Notes: generated by a model from the letters alone, not told the origin. A stretch of 64,000 bases of DNA from Micromonospora rifamycinica (GCF_900090265.1 NZ_LT607752.1:1-64000), one strand, 5' to 3'. Counted from the first letter of the stretch, positions 7,935 through 17,161 are shown. Translations and numbers: made by a program.

Positions 7935-9254
7935 TCAGCCGGCGAGGGGGCCGTTGTCGGGGCGCGTGCCGAGCACTGCCCTCCGCACGAGGTTCAGGAC
8001 GGTGAAACGCTGCCTGCCCGGCTCGTCGACGGCGCGAATGCAGCCGCTTATCAAAAGGGCGTACACGCCGCGTGCCGCCTCAGCAGATCTCCCGCCGACG
8101 AGGGACGCCACCTCGTCGATCGACCAGGTGTCCGTCCGGTCCGACAGCTTCGTCAGCAGCGTCCGGAGGTCGGGCTCAAGCTGTCGTATGGTCTCCGTCA
8201 GCGACGCGGCGAAGTTCACGTCGGTCTCCTGGGTCGGTGACGCGCACAGCGGAAACGGATCTGCGTAGATCAACTCGATCAGCTCGCTCGGAGGATGAAC
8301 CAGCGACCAGGAAGCCACGTGCTCCAGCACTCCCGGGATGCCATCGAGGAGACGGGAAAGCTCCGACAGCATGGCCGCACTCGATGCGTCGAAATCCAAT
8401 TGTGGGTGGAAGGCACGTAGGTGGGACAGGAGCAACTGGACCGAGGCGAGGTTCTCCACATCACGGATGGTTGCCGCCGCGGTGCTCCCCGCCACCGGCA
8501 GCGGGCCGACCGGAAACAGCTGCTCGCCGGTCATATGGCGTGGATCACGGCTCGTGGACACGATACGAAGTCCCGGATGGCGGGTGAGTGCTGTTTCCAA
8601 CTCATCGTAGATCGCCGCGCCGGCCGCGAGGTCGTCCAGCACCAGCAGCACGTTGCGCGCGTCGACATGGGAAATCGCCTCACGGAGTACTTCGCCGTCA
8701 GGGTCGGCTGGTTGGTCGCGGCTGCTGGAAGAAGCACCATTCTTCGGTGCCGTTCCTGCCCGAGGTCCGTTCCTGAGACCGTGTGAGATCCAGGGAGTGT
8801 GCCATCCCTGTCGCTGAAGTGCCCCGGCGAGAGCGATCACGGTGCGAGTCTTACCGACACCGTTCAGGCCCACCACCCGAATCATCCGCTGCCCTGACGA
8901 GGTCAAGAGGTTCGACAACGCCTTTACCTCGTCGGACCGGCCCAGGAGAGTGCCGGCGGCCATGGGGGGATCCAGGCGCACCGCCCGATCATGGGCCGCC
9001 CCGGCGGGAGGTGGTTGATCGTTGCCGGCAGCCGCTTCGAAAGCCGTACGGTCTGCACTAGGGAGGCGGAGGACGTCGGCGAGGAGACGAACCGTCCCCT
9101 GTCTCGGGTGGCGAGCTGCTCCACGCTCGAGATCCCGAATTGCTCGAACACTCACGGTTGACAAATCTGCGAGCTGCTGCTGTGTCAGCCCCCTTCGCTT
9201 GCGGTGCCGCCGCAGCATTTGTCGAAAAGTTGTTAACGCGCTGTTCCTATCCAT
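7935..9254 (-). CDS. XRE-type helix-turn-helix regulator with NB-ARC ATPase domain
   Basis: A 439-aa putative transcription factor. Residues about 6-60 form a lambda-repressor-like HTH (RKRRGLTQQQLADLS, then VRAIRDLERG). An NTPase domain follows with the P-loop VGLNGVGKT, Walker B LLVLDDL and the STSRDPR sensor segment. There are no TPR repeats at the C-terminus, which ends around 439. This HTH plus NB-ARC layout is common among actinomycete pathway regulators. The ATG at 9254 was chosen because the HTH starts right after it; the 81 in-frame codons upstream are unrelated low-complexity sequence. It lies just upstream of the glutamate mutase operon in the same direction, so it probably controls region A. 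Confidence 0.88.
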   Translation of the reverse strand: MDRNSALTTFRQMLRRHRKRRGLTQQQLADLSTVSVRAIRDLERGAARHPRQGTVRLLADVLRLPSADRTAFEAAAGNDQPPPAGAAHDRAVRLDPPMAAGTLLGRSDEVKALSNLLTSSGQRMIRVVGLNGVGKTRTVIALAGALQRQGWHTPWISHGLRNGPRAGTAPKNGASSSSRDQPADPDGEVLREAISHVDARNVLLVLDDLAAGAAIYDELETALTRHPGLRIVSTSRDPRHMTGEQLFPVGPLPVAGSTAAATIRDVENLASVQLLLSHLRAFHPQLDFDASSAAMLSELSRLLDGIPGVLEHVASWSLVHPPSELIELIYADPFPLCASPTQETDVNFAASLTETIRQLEPDLRTLLTKLSDRTDTWSIDEVASLVGGRSAEAARGVYALLISGCIRAVDEPGRQRFTVLNLVRRAVLGTRPDNGPLAG

Positions 9255-10041
9255 ATGATCCGTTCCCACGGTGTAGATGCACTCACTCCTCACCCCGGAC
9301 ACTCGGGCGGCAGCCTGACGTCCAGGATCGGAGTCTGAGACGTGGTCTGGGTGTGCCGCGATTTCGAACCGGGTCCGAAGGACGGATGAGGCGGGCGACA
9401 AGGCGATTCCCGGCGCGTCGGGCGCGGGACCGTTTCTAAACGCGTGGCCGTCGGCTTCGCGCCCCCGACCGACACTGGTTGCAGCGTCCCCAGTCACATG
9501 CCTGTTCGCCGCTCGGAGGCATCCAAGTTGCCACCACCCCAGGGGATGGCGGATTGGTGTCCCGGTAATCGCGTCTACCGGTCCCGGTTCGTCGCGGCTC
9601 CGCCGGTTTCGACCGGCCGGTCGGAGCTGTGTGCCGGTCGGGGAGAGCGGTGGCGCGAAGTGCTCACCCGGCCTCGGCCTGTTCGTCGCTGGCAGCTGGC
9701 TGGCGTGCGAGATCGACGAACGCGAAGACCGTGTCCAGTGATCTTGCTCGTCCGTACCGTGGGCGGCATCTTGTCGGATCGTGGCTCAATTGATTTCTCC
9801 CCCGTGACGGCAAATCCGCACTTGACGCTACAAAGGCTTGCGAGTGGCGGCAACCGATGGGAGCCGTGACATCCGGCCCGTCGGGTTCAAGCTGGTCACG
9901 GAGCGTGGTCAAGACTGCTTCGGCGGTCGATCTTGTCCACCTCAGTGGGTGGAGCAAGGTGCGATCGTCTTGACACTGTGTGTTACGGAGGTGGGTGATG
10001 GGTCGTTGGCCTTTCGGTATTTGCACAGAGGGGAGAAGCCA

Positions 10042-10066
10042 GGCATAAATGCCTTTAACGGGTTAA
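10042..10066 (+). promoter_or_regulatory. Pair of inverted repeats, candidate operator
   Basis: GGCAT-AA-ATGCC (10042-10053) followed by TTAAC-GG-GTTAA (10055-10066), both perfect, in an AT-rich stretch immediately upstream of a GGAGG site and a short ORF. Looks like a regulator binding site for rightward transcription; the regulator is unknown. Confidence 0.4.
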
Positions 10067-10076
10067 TTTGGAGGTT

Positions 10077-10154
10077 ATGGACCCTGGTCGACAGACGGCG
10101 GACAGACGTGTCGTACCCGACGCCGACGTGTACCTCGACCGGCGGTGCCGGTAG
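10077..10154 (+). CDS. Possible 25-residue small ORF
   Basis: ATG preceded by TTTGGAGG at 2-3 nt spacing, reading MDPGRQTADRR...DVYLDRRCR and ending at TAG. No family recognised. It could be a leader peptide for the operon that starts at 10417, a remnant of a decayed gene, or chance. It is included because the start context is unusually good and it sits right after two inverted repeats. Confidence 0.25.
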   Translation: MDPGRQTADRRVVPDADVYLDRRCR

Positions 10155-10416
10155 GGAAGCACCTGCCCCAGCAGGAGTCCAACTCCGGCGGCGGTGCTGT
10201 CCCCCGAGGACACGTCATCGAGGTTGGTACCCCGGTCGGCCACCTGCCACGACGTCGTCCGCCGACCAGCCGTCTCGTCACTCCAGCCCCGTCAGGGTGG
10301 GCATCGGATGTAGCGCCCTCGGCGGCGGATACCGTGCCATGTTTCGCCCCGCAGCAGGGGGGCATCTTCCGGCGACGACCTACGAAGACCGCAGGTCACG
10401 CTGGGGGAGGTGCCCG

Positions 10417-11481
10417 ATGACGGTCGACCGTCAGCAGAGGTTGCCCGTTGTCGGCGACGGAACGGAACGGATTTCACCCGGTACGCCCCGGGGGACCGCC
10501 CCGGGCGACGGGGATCCGAGGGTGAGCGCCCCGGACCGGCAGCCCGGGGAGGCGTTCCGGTCGGCCGTCCGCGCCGGTCGGCTGGACCTGCCGTTGCCCG
10601 GTGGTGGACGTACGGCGCAGCGGTGGTCGCGTCTGGTCGAACTCGGCCGCACCGACCTGGTGCTGGCCCGGCTGGGGGAGGGGCACGCCGACGCCCTGGC
10701 GATCCTCGCCGAGCTGGGCGTGCCGGTCGATCCCCGGTGGCGTCGTGAGCCGTGGGGCGTGTGGGCGGCCGCCCCGGCCTCGGTCACCGCGACCCGGGAC
10801 GGCGATCGGTGGCTGCTCACCGGGGACCGGCCCTGGTGCTCCGGGGCGGGTCTGCTGTCCCGGGCGCTGGTCACCGCGACCGCCGCCGACGGTGTCCGGC
10901 TGTTCGCGGTCGAGGTCGGTGCGGCCGGGGTCACCCCGGTGGCCGGCACCTGGCCCGCCGTCGGCATGGCCGCCAGCGACAGCCGGACCGTCAGCTTCGA
11001 CGGCGTGACCGCCGTACCCGTGGGTGAGCCGGGCCGCTACACCGCGCGGCCGGGCTTCTGGCACGGCGGGCTGGGCGTGGCGGCGTGCTGGTACGGCGGC
11101 GCGGTCGGGGTCGCCGACGCCCTGCGCGACGCGGCCCGGCACCGCGGCCTCGGCCCGCACGCCATGGCGCACCTCGGGGCGGTCGACGCGGCCCTCACCG
11201 CCGCCCGCGCCGTCCTGTTCGCCGCCGCCGACGCGATCGACGCCGACCCCACCGGTGACGCGGACCGGCTGGCGCACCAGGTGCGGGCCACCGTCGAGGC
11301 GGCGGCCACCACCGTCGTCGAGCGGGTCGGCCGGGCGTTGGGGGCGGGACCGTTGTGCCGGGACGCCGACCACGCCCGGCGGGTCGCCGACCTGACGGTG
11401 TACCTACGGCAGAGCCACGCGGAGGCGGACCTGGCCCATCTCGGCGAACTCGCGGCGGCGGCGGGGGAACCCGGATGGTGA
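10417..11481 (+). CDS. Acyl-CoA-dehydrogenase-like protein
   Basis: A 354-aa protein with the fold of acyl-CoA dehydrogenases. A helical N-terminal part carries the DLVLARLGEGHADALAIL segment, then a middle beta domain (VTATRDGDRWLLTGDRPWCSGA, the FAD-side strand), and a C-terminal helical bundle. Length is near the family norm of about 380, slightly short. The usual catalytic Glu position could not be confirmed. The start ATG has GGGGGAGG 6 nt upstream; the long in-frame extension before it lacks protein character. It is the first of four coupled genes (PIG-L, NodS-like methyltransferase, GT2). I recall similar sets from other actinobacteria, function undetermined; a role in sugar or lipid modification is a guess. 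Confidence 0.75.
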   Translation: MTVDRQQRLPVVGDGTERISPGTPRGTAPGDGDPRVSAPDRQPGEAFRSAVRAGRLDLPLPGGGRTAQRWSRLVELGRTDLVLARLGEGHADALAILAELGVPVDPRWRREPWGVWAAAPASVTATRDGDRWLLTGDRPWCSGAGLLSRALVTATAADGVRLFAVEVGAAGVTPVAGTWPAVGMAASDSRTVSFDGVTAVPVGEPGRYTARPGFWHGGLGVAACWYGGAVGVADALRDAARHRGLGPHAMAHLGAVDAALTAARAVLFAAADAIDADPTGDADRLAHQVRATVEAAATTVVERVGRALGAGPLCRDADHARRVADLTVYLRQSHAEADLAHLGELAAAAGEPGW

Positions 11482-12212
11482 GGCCGATCGTCGACACGGG
11501 CACCGACGAGGGCACCTGGCGTGCTTGGGCCGCACCGGCCGACTGGCCCGTACTCGCGCTGGACGACCGGGCGCGGGCGGTGCCGCCGCTGGTCGTCGCC
11601 CCGCACCCCGATGACGAGGTGCTCGGCGTCGGCGGCCTGGTCGCGGTGCTCACCGGCGGCGTCGAGATCACCGTCGTCACCGACGGCGAGGCCTCCCACC
11701 CGGACTCGACGGTCCACTCCCGCGCGGAGCTGGCCGCGATCCGGCGGGCCGAGACGGTGACGGCCTGCGGGCTGCTCGGCGTCGTCCCCGCGGCCATCGA
11801 CCATCTCGGGCAGCCCGACGGCGCCGTCGACGAAGCGGCCCTCACCGACGCGTTGACCACCCGGCTGACACCGGAGCGGTGGTGCGTCACGACGTGGCGC
11901 GGCGACGGCCACCCCGACCACGAGGCGGTCGGTCGTGCGGCCGCGGTCGCCTGCCGGCGTACCGGCGCGACGCTGCTGGAGTTCCCGGTGTGGACGTGGC
12001 ACTGGGCCACGCCGGACCACCCCGACGTGCCCTGGCACCGGGCCCGCCGGATCGACCTGACCCCGGCGGCCCGGTCGGCCAAGAGGCGGGCGGTCGACGC
12101 CTTCCGTAGTCAGGTGCTGCCGCTCGGGCCGACGCCCGCCGACGCCGCGATCCTTCCCCCGCACGTTCTCGCCCGCTTCGCCCGCCCCTACGAAACGGTG
12201 TTCGTGTCATGA
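11475..12212 (+). CDS. PIG-L / LmbE family deacetylase
   Basis: A zinc-dependent N-deacetylase family (N-acetylglucosaminyl-inositol deacetylase, MshB relatives). The 245-aa protein has the metal motif APHPDDEVLG at residues 42-51 and the distal GDGHPDHEAVG with further metal ligands. The ATG at 11475 overlaps the upstream stop by 7 bp. The next gene overlaps it by 4 bp. The substrate is unknown; the neighbouring glycosyltransferase suggests an N-acetylated sugar conjugate. Confidence 0.88.
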   Translation: MVRPIVDTGTDEGTWRAWAAPADWPVLALDDRARAVPPLVVAPHPDDEVLGVGGLVAVLTGGVEITVVTDGEASHPDSTVHSRAELAAIRRAETVTACGLLGVVPAAIDHLGQPDGAVDEAALTDALTTRLTPERWCVTTWRGDGHPDHEAVGRAAAVACRRTGATLLEFPVWTWHWATPDHPDVPWHRARRIDLTPAARSAKRRAVDAFRSQVLPLGPTPADAAILPPHVLARFARPYETVFVS

Positions 12213-12835
12213 CCTCACGCGGCACCCCCGACGGGTACTTCGACGACATGTACGCCCGGGCCGAGGACCCGTGGAGCTTCGCCACCCGCTGGTACGACCA
12301 GCGAAAGCACGAGGTGACCGTCGCCTGTCTGCCCCGCCGCCGCTACCGGTCGGCCTTCGAGCCGGGATGCTCGACCGGCATGCTCACCCGCCGCCTCGCG
12401 CAACGGTGCGACCGGTTGTTGGCGGTCGACCTCGCCACCGCGCCGGTGGCGAGCGCCCGGCGGCACCTGTCCGACCAGCCGCACGTCCGGGTGGAACGGA
12501 TGCGCGTCCCCGACGAGTGGCCGGCCGTGGGGACCGACCGCTTCGACCTGATCGTCCTCTCCGAGCTGGGCTACTACCTCGACGACGCCGGACTGGACCG
12601 GCTGGTGGCCCGTACGGTGGACTCGCTCGAACCCGGTGGCACCCTGGTGGCCGTGCACTGGCGGCCGGCGGTGGCCGAGCACGCACGCGGCGGCGACGAC
12701 GTGCACCGGCTGCTCGCCGACGTGGACGGCCTGACCCGGACGGCCCGGCACGAGGAGGCGGACTTCCTCCTCGACGTCTTCCTCCGGGTGCCGCCGCCGG
12801 CCAGATCCGTCGCCCAGGTCGACGGCCTGTGGTGA
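12209..12835 (+). CDS. NodS-like SAM-dependent methyltransferase
   Basis: A 208-aa class I methyltransferase. The start YFDDMYARAEDPWSFATRWYDQRK is the typical opening of NodS-like proteins (NodS methylates deacetylated chitooligosaccharide). The SAM site is FEPGCSTGMLTRRLA, then the LLAVDLA acidic strand, then FDLIVLSELGYYL. It sits between a deacetylase and a glycosyltransferase, matching a deacetylate-then-N-methylate logic on a sugar amine (inference). The start overlaps the preceding stop (ATGA), and the gene ends overlapping the GT2 start. Confidence 0.85.
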   Translation: MTSRGTPDGYFDDMYARAEDPWSFATRWYDQRKHEVTVACLPRRRYRSAFEPGCSTGMLTRRLAQRCDRLLAVDLATAPVASARRHLSDQPHVRVERMRVPDEWPAVGTDRFDLIVLSELGYYLDDAGLDRLVARTVDSLEPGGTLVAVHWRPAVAEHARGGDDVHRLLADVDGLTRTARHEEADFLLDVFLRVPPPARSVAQVDGLW

Positions 12836-13563
12836 ACCGGATCGCCGTCGTGGTGCCCGCCCACGACGAGGAGGCGCTGCTGCCCGGCTGCCTGACCTCG
12901 GTCCTCGACTCGCTGCGTCACCTGCCGGTGCGCTCGGAGGTGATCGTCGTGGCCGACGACTGCCGGGACGCCACGGCCGCCGTCGCCGAGCGTCTCGGCG
13001 TCGTCGTGCTGACGGTCCGCGCCCGCAACGTCGGCCGGGCACGCGCCGCCGGCATGGCGCACGCCCTGCGGAACGGACCGCAGGGTCTGTGGCTCGCCAC
13101 CACCGACGCGGACAGCCGGGTGCCCCGGCGGTGGGGCGGCTGGCAGCTGCGCCACGCCCGCGCCGGCACCGACCTGCTGGTCGGGACGGTGCGGGTCACC
13201 GACTGGGCACCCCGCTCCGCGCTGGTCCGGGAACGCTACGAGATCCGGTACCGGCACGGTCTGACCGGCACCGGCCACCGGCACGTCCACGGTGCGAACC
13301 TGGGCTGCGCCGCCACCGCCTACGAGCGGCTGGGCGGATTCGCCGACCTGCGCCACGGCGAGGACCACGACCTCGTCGAGCGCGGTCGTCGGCGTGCCAT
13401 GCGGGTCGTCGCCGACGCCGACTGCGCGGTCCGGACCAGCGCCCGACGACACGGCCGCGCCCCGCACGGCTTCGCCGGCCACCTCGACGCCCTCGACGAC
13501 CGGCCCCCGGCACCGCCCCGGCACCACCACACCCGGCCGGGGTGCACACGGCAGTCATCATGA
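12832..13563 (+). CDS. Family 2 glycosyltransferase
   Basis: A 243-aa GT-A fold transferase. N-terminal IAVVVPAHDEEALLPGCL, nucleotide-binding VIVVADDCRD, the ATTDADSRVPRRW DxD motif, and later HVHGANLGCAATAYERLGGF and GEDHDLVER. No membrane segment, so cytosolic and nucleotide-sugar dependent. The GTG start at 12832 overlaps the methyltransferase TGA by 4 bp. It is the last gene of the four-gene cassette. The C-terminal tail after about residue 205 is Pro/His-rich and probably disordered. Confidence 0.85.
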   Translation: MNRIAVVVPAHDEEALLPGCLTSVLDSLRHLPVRSEVIVVADDCRDATAAVAERLGVVVLTVRARNVGRARAAGMAHALRNGPQGLWLATTDADSRVPRRWGGWQLRHARAGTDLLVGTVRVTDWAPRSALVRERYEIRYRHGLTGTGHRHVHGANLGCAATAYERLGGFADLRHGEDHDLVERGRRRAMRVVADADCAVRTSARRHGRAPHGFAGHLDALDDRPPAPPRHHHTRPGCTRQSS

Positions 13564-13564
13564 G

Positions 13565-14245
13565 GTGGTGGTTCCCCGACGTCTGCGGCTCGCCGCGCAA
13601 CGATCCCGCACCCCGGCACCGCCGGCCGGCACCAGCCTCACCGACCGGGTGCAGGCCGCCGCCGCCGTCATCGCCGTCCTGTTCGCCGGTGGGGCGCTCC
13701 TCATCTCGCTGGACACCCTCAAGGACCAGCAGCGGATCAACCGGAACCAGTGGGAGCTCAACGTCGCCGCCCAGGACCGCCAGCAGAAGCGCTACGCGTC
13801 CCGCGTCGCCTGGTGGACGACCAACCACTACCGTGAGGATGACGACTATCGGATCATGGTGCAGAACCGGTCCACCGCACCGCTGCGAGGGCTGGAGTTC
13901 TTCCTGCCCGAGCGGCACCGCTGGCTGCTGGGCGACAGCGGAGCGCCGGTGCTGTTCTTCCTGGAGGACATCCCCCCGTGCACGGTGGCGCGGTACCGCA
14001 TCGGCCGGGACCTGGATGGGGAGGCGGCCAGCGCCATCCGGACGAGCTTCTCCGATCCGAGCTGGGAACTGCGCTTCACCGACAGCCTCGACCGGTGGGT
14101 GATCTCCGAGCGGGGGCTCCGGCCAGCCGGCACCGCGCCGCCGTACCCCACCCGCGGCAACGGGGTGCCGGACGTCGCCTCCGACACGCTGGACGAGGAC
14201 CGGGCGGGCACGTCGGAGGCAGAGGACTGCGGTGAGGGCGGCTGA
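13565..14245 (+). CDS. Hypothetical protein with one N-terminal membrane helix
   Basis: A 226-aa protein of no recognised family. After about 25 residues there is a hydrophobic helix (VIAVLFAGGALLISL), then a charged coiled-coil-like stretch (LKDQQRINRNQWELNVAAQDRQQKR), and then a beta-rich domain (YRIMVQNRSTAPLRGLEFFLPE). This is the layout of small actinomycete proteins tethered to the membrane with an extracytoplasmic or cytoplasmic beta domain. The GTG at 13565 (or 13568) follows the GT2 stop by 1-4 nt. The longer reading frame upstream only shadows the GT2 gene. Confidence 0.6.
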   Translation: MVVPRRLRLAAQRSRTPAPPAGTSLTDRVQAAAAVIAVLFAGGALLISLDTLKDQQRINRNQWELNVAAQDRQQKRYASRVAWWTTNHYREDDDYRIMVQNRSTAPLRGLEFFLPERHRWLLGDSGAPVLFFLEDIPPCTVARYRIGRDLDGEAASAIRTSFSDPSWELRFTDSLDRWVISERGLRPAGTAPPYPTRGNGVPDVASDTLDEDRAGTSEAEDCGEGG

Positions 14246-14363
14246 GCCGACCACGCCATGAGCGGCGTCGCCCGCCGGTCGGGCACACTGTGGACAGCGA
14301 TCGGGACACCGACGCGTCGTCGACCCGCCCCCTTCGCCATCGGCCCGGGGGAGGGAACGCGAC

Positions 14364-16082
14364 ATGGCAACGGTGGGCACGTCCAGGGTGGACCGACTGC
14401 TGGCCCGGATCCGCGACGGCATCATCGGCGAGGGTGAGGTGCTGGACGGCCCGTACGGTCCCCGCCGGATCACCTACGCCGACTACACCGCCTCCGGTCG
14501 GGCGCTGGACTTCGTGGAGGACACCGTCCGGCAGTGGGTGCTGCCCCGCTACGCCAACACCCACACCGAGGGCTCCGCCACCGGGCGGGCGACGGGACGG
14601 CTGCGCGAGGACGCCCGGCGGACCATCCTCGACGCCGTCGGCGGCACCGACGACCACGTGGTGATCTTCTGCGGCTCGGGGGCCACGGCGGCCGTCGACA
14701 AGCTGGTCGGCATCCTCGAACTGCGGCTGCCCGACGGGCCGACCCGCCGCCACGGCCTGCTGGCCGGCATCCCGGCGGCGCAGCGCCCGGTGGTGTTCGT
14801 CGGTCCCTACGAACACCACTCCAACGAACTGCCGTGGCGGGAGACGTACGCCGACGTGGTCGTCATCGGCGCGGACGCCGACGGGCACATCGACCGCGCC
14901 GAGCTGGCCGCGCGCCTGGCCCGGTACGCGGACCGCCCGCTGCGCGTGGGCAGCTTCTCCGCCGCCTCCAACGTCACCGGGATCCTCACCGACACCGACG
15001 CGGTCACGGCGCTGCTGCACGCCCACGGGGCGCTGTCGTGCTGGGACTACGCCGCCGCCGGACCGTACGTGCCGATCCGGATGGGGGAGTCGGCACCGGG
15101 AGCCGCGGACGGCAAGGACGCGGTCTTCCTGTCCCCGCACAAGTTCGTCGGCGGGCCGCAGACCCCCGGCGTGCTAGTGGTGCGCCGGGACCTGGTGCGC
15201 AACCGGGTGCCGACGGTCCCCGGCGGTGGGACCGTGACGTTCGTCGACCCTGCCGGGCACCGCTATCTCGACGATCCGGTCGCCCGCGAGGAGGGCGGCA
15301 CCCCGGCGATCGTCGAGTCGATCCGGGCGGGCCTGGTGTTCGCCCTCAAGGAGTCCGTCGGCACCGAGGTCATCCAAGCCCGCGAGGAACGGCTGTGGTC
15401 GCGGGCGCTGCGCCGCTGGTCGGCCAACCCGGGGATCGTGGTCCTGGGCGACCTGCGGGCGCGGCGACTGCCCATCGTCTCGGTGCAGATCCGCCACGGT
15501 GCCCGCCACCTGCACCACAACTTCGTCGTCACGCTGCTCGACGACCTGTTCGGCATCCAGGCCCGCGCCGGGTGCTCCTGCGCGGGCCCGTACGGGCACC
15601 GGCTGCTGGGGATCGACGAGGAACGCTCCCGCGCGTTCCGGGAGGAGATCGTCCGGGGCTGCGAGGGGATCAAGCCCGGGTGGACCCGGATCACCTTCGG
15701 CTACTTCATCTCCGACCGGGTCGCCGACTACCTGATCGACGCGGTCGACCTGATCGCCCGCCAGGGGCACCGGCTGCTGCCGGACTACCGCTTCGACGCC
15801 CGCAGCGGCCGGTGGCGCCACCACCGGGGTACGGCGTGGTCGCCGCGCCTGGCCGACCTGGTCCCGCTGCTGACCGGCGACGACCAGCCGGCGCTGCGGC
15901 GGCGGTGGGCCGGCGAGGACGCCCTGGCCGGCTACCTGGAGGAGGCCCGGGAGATCCTGGCCGGTCGCCCGGACCACGTCGACGAGGGGGACACCGGCCT
16001 GCCGGCGGGCGTGGAGGCGCTGCGCTGGTTCCACCTCCAGCCGGCCTGCACAGCCGCCCGGGACACGCCGCCGTCGAGCTGA
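14364..16082 (+). CDS. Class V aminotransferase / cysteine-desulfurase-like PLP enzyme
   Basis: A 572-aa PLP fold-type I enzyme. YADYTASGRALDFVE near the N-terminus, ANTHTEGSATGRATG, the HVVIFCGSGATAAVDKL cofactor loop, EHHSNELPWRE, and the Schiff-base lysine K260 in LSPHKFVGGPQTPG. A C-terminal RAGCSCAGPYGHRLLG segment resembles the active-site cysteine loop of NifS/SufS proteins, so it may act on cysteine or selenocysteine. It is longer than usual (about 400), with an extra C-terminal domain from about 450. ATG at 14364 with GAGGG upstream. It is a lone gene with a shared terminator at its end. Confidence 0.85.
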   Translation: MATVGTSRVDRLLARIRDGIIGEGEVLDGPYGPRRITYADYTASGRALDFVEDTVRQWVLPRYANTHTEGSATGRATGRLREDARRTILDAVGGTDDHVVIFCGSGATAAVDKLVGILELRLPDGPTRRHGLLAGIPAAQRPVVFVGPYEHHSNELPWRETYADVVVIGADADGHIDRAELAARLARYADRPLRVGSFSAASNVTGILTDTDAVTALLHAHGALSCWDYAAAGPYVPIRMGESAPGAADGKDAVFLSPHKFVGGPQTPGVLVVRRDLVRNRVPTVPGGGTVTFVDPAGHRYLDDPVAREEGGTPAIVESIRAGLVFALKESVGTEVIQAREERLWSRALRRWSANPGIVVLGDLRARRLPIVSVQIRHGARHLHHNFVVTLLDDLFGIQARAGCSCAGPYGHRLLGIDEERSRAFREEIVRGCEGIKPGWTRITFGYFISDRVADYLIDAVDLIARQGHRLLPDYRFDARSGRWRHHRGTAWSPRLADLVPLLTGDDQPALRRRWAGEDALAGYLEEAREILAGRPDHVDEGDTGLPAGVEALRWFHLQPACTAARDTPPSS

Positions 16083-16135
16083 CCGGCGCGGTCGACCGGG
16101 TGCGGAGGTCCCGCCGCCCGCCCGGTCAGCTCGAC
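16073..16135. terminator. Bidirectional hairpin between convergent genes
   Basis: Perfect 14-bp inverted repeat gtcgagctgaccgg (16073-16086) with ccggtcagctcgac (16122-16135), 35-nt loop. The arms include the stop codons of both the aminotransferase and meaB, so each transcript would end in the same structure. Confidence 0.55.
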
Positions 16136-17151
16136 GCCGGTGGGGTGTCCGGGGTGCCGGGACCGCCCACCGGCTCGGTGAACCCGGCCAGCAACCGCTG
16201 CGCGGCGAGGGCCGGGGTGAGGGTGCCGTCGACGACCTGCCGTTCCACGTCCGGGGTGAGCGCCCGTACCCGGGGATGGCTGCGGAGCCGGTCCAGCAGC
16301 TCGGCCCGGACCATCGCCCAGACCCACCCGATCTGCTGGCGGCGACGTCGCTCGGCGAGTTCGCCGGAGGCGGCCATGCTGTCGTGGTGCCGGGTGAGCT
16401 GACCCCACACGTCGTCGAGGCCGGTCTCCTGCAGCGCGCTGCAGGTGACGACGGGTGGTTGCCAACCGACGTCGGTCGGGTGCAGCAGGCGCAGCGCCCC
16501 GGCCAGTTCCCGGGCGGCGCGGCTGGCGTCGAGGGCGTGCGGTCCGTCGGCCTTGTTGACGGCGATGACGTCGGCGAGCTCCAGCACCCCCTTCTTGATC
16601 CCCTGGAGCTGGTCGCCGGTGCGGGCGAGGGTGAGCAGCAGGAACGAGTCGACCATGTCCGCCACGGTGGTCTCGGACTGGCCGACGCCGACGGTCTCCA
16701 CCAGGACCACGTCGTAGCCGGCGGCCTCGACCACCACCATCGCCTCCCGGGTCGCCGTGGCGACCCCACCGAGGGTGCCGGCGCTCGGCGACGGCCGGAT
16801 GTAGGCGGCCGGGTCGGTGGCGAGCCGCGCCATCCGGGTCTTGTCGCCGAGGATGCTGCCGCCGGTACGGGTGGACGACGGGTCGACCGCGAGCACCGCC
16901 ACCCGGCTGCCCGCGCCGGTCAGCCGGCTGCCGAGGGCGTCGATGAAGGTGGACTTGCCGACCCCGGGAACGCCGGTGATCCCGATCCGGCGGGCACCGC
17001 CCGCGTGTGGGGTGAGCGCCACCAACAGCCGCTGGGCGGCCACCCGGTGGTCGGGCCGGGTGGACTCGACCAGGGTGATCGCCCGTGCGACCCAGGAGAC
17101 CGCCCCCGCGCGCACCCCCTCGACGTACGCCTCGACGGCGGGAATCGACAT
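16126..17151 (-). CDS. meaB: Methylmalonyl-CoA mutase-associated GTPase MeaB
   Basis: A G3E P-loop GTPase that loads and protects adenosylcobalamin on methylmalonyl-CoA mutase. 341 aa. Walker A GVPGVGKS at residues 60-67, the VDPSSTRTGGSILGDKTRM switch segment typical of MeaB/ArgK, LVETVGVGQSE (Walker B and base-off region) and the NKADG guanine motif. Start ATG at 17151. It is encoded 10 bp after the mutase large-subunit gene, in the same operon as its client. Confidence 0.96.
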   Translation of the reverse strand: MSIPAVEAYVEGVRAGAVSWVARAITLVESTRPDHRVAAQRLLVALTPHAGGARRIGITGVPGVGKSTFIDALGSRLTGAGSRVAVLAVDPSSTRTGGSILGDKTRMARLATDPAAYIRPSPSAGTLGGVATATREAMVVVEAAGYDVVLVETVGVGQSETTVADMVDSFLLLTLARTGDQLQGIKKGVLELADVIAVNKADGPHALDASRAARELAGALRLLHPTDVGWQPPVVTCSALQETGLDDVWGQLTRHHDSMAASGELAERRRRQQIGWVWAMVRAELLDRLRSHPRVRALTPDVERQVVDGTLTPALAAQRLLAGFTEPVGGPGTPDTPPASS

Positions 17152-17161
17152 CGTGTGCCGC

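Larger units (their letters stand above)
9255..10416. other. Long gene-poor interval between biosynthetic region A and the acyl-CoA-dehydrogenase cassette
   Basis: About 1.16 kb with no convincing gene between divergent neighbours. It is less GC-rich than its surroundings from about 9780 to 10080. Within it are a consensus TTGACA (9970-9975), two perfect inverted repeats (10042-10066), and two very short ORFs with good ribosome-binding sites: 9998-10048, 16 aa, and 10077-10154, 25 aa. Overlapping frames on both strands up to 120 aa show no recognisable family. It probably marks the edge of the left cluster and contains the promoter of the rightward operon. Confidence 0.5.

Noticed and set aside
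9340..9400. GGTTCGAA-like T-loop suggestive of a tRNA (minus strand)
   Set aside because: No pairing T stem, acceptor stem or anticodon arm can be drawn around it.
9664..10026. 120-aa minus-strand ORF in the gene-poor interval
   Set aside because: No ribosome-binding site, no family resemblance, and it overlaps the candidate regulatory island.
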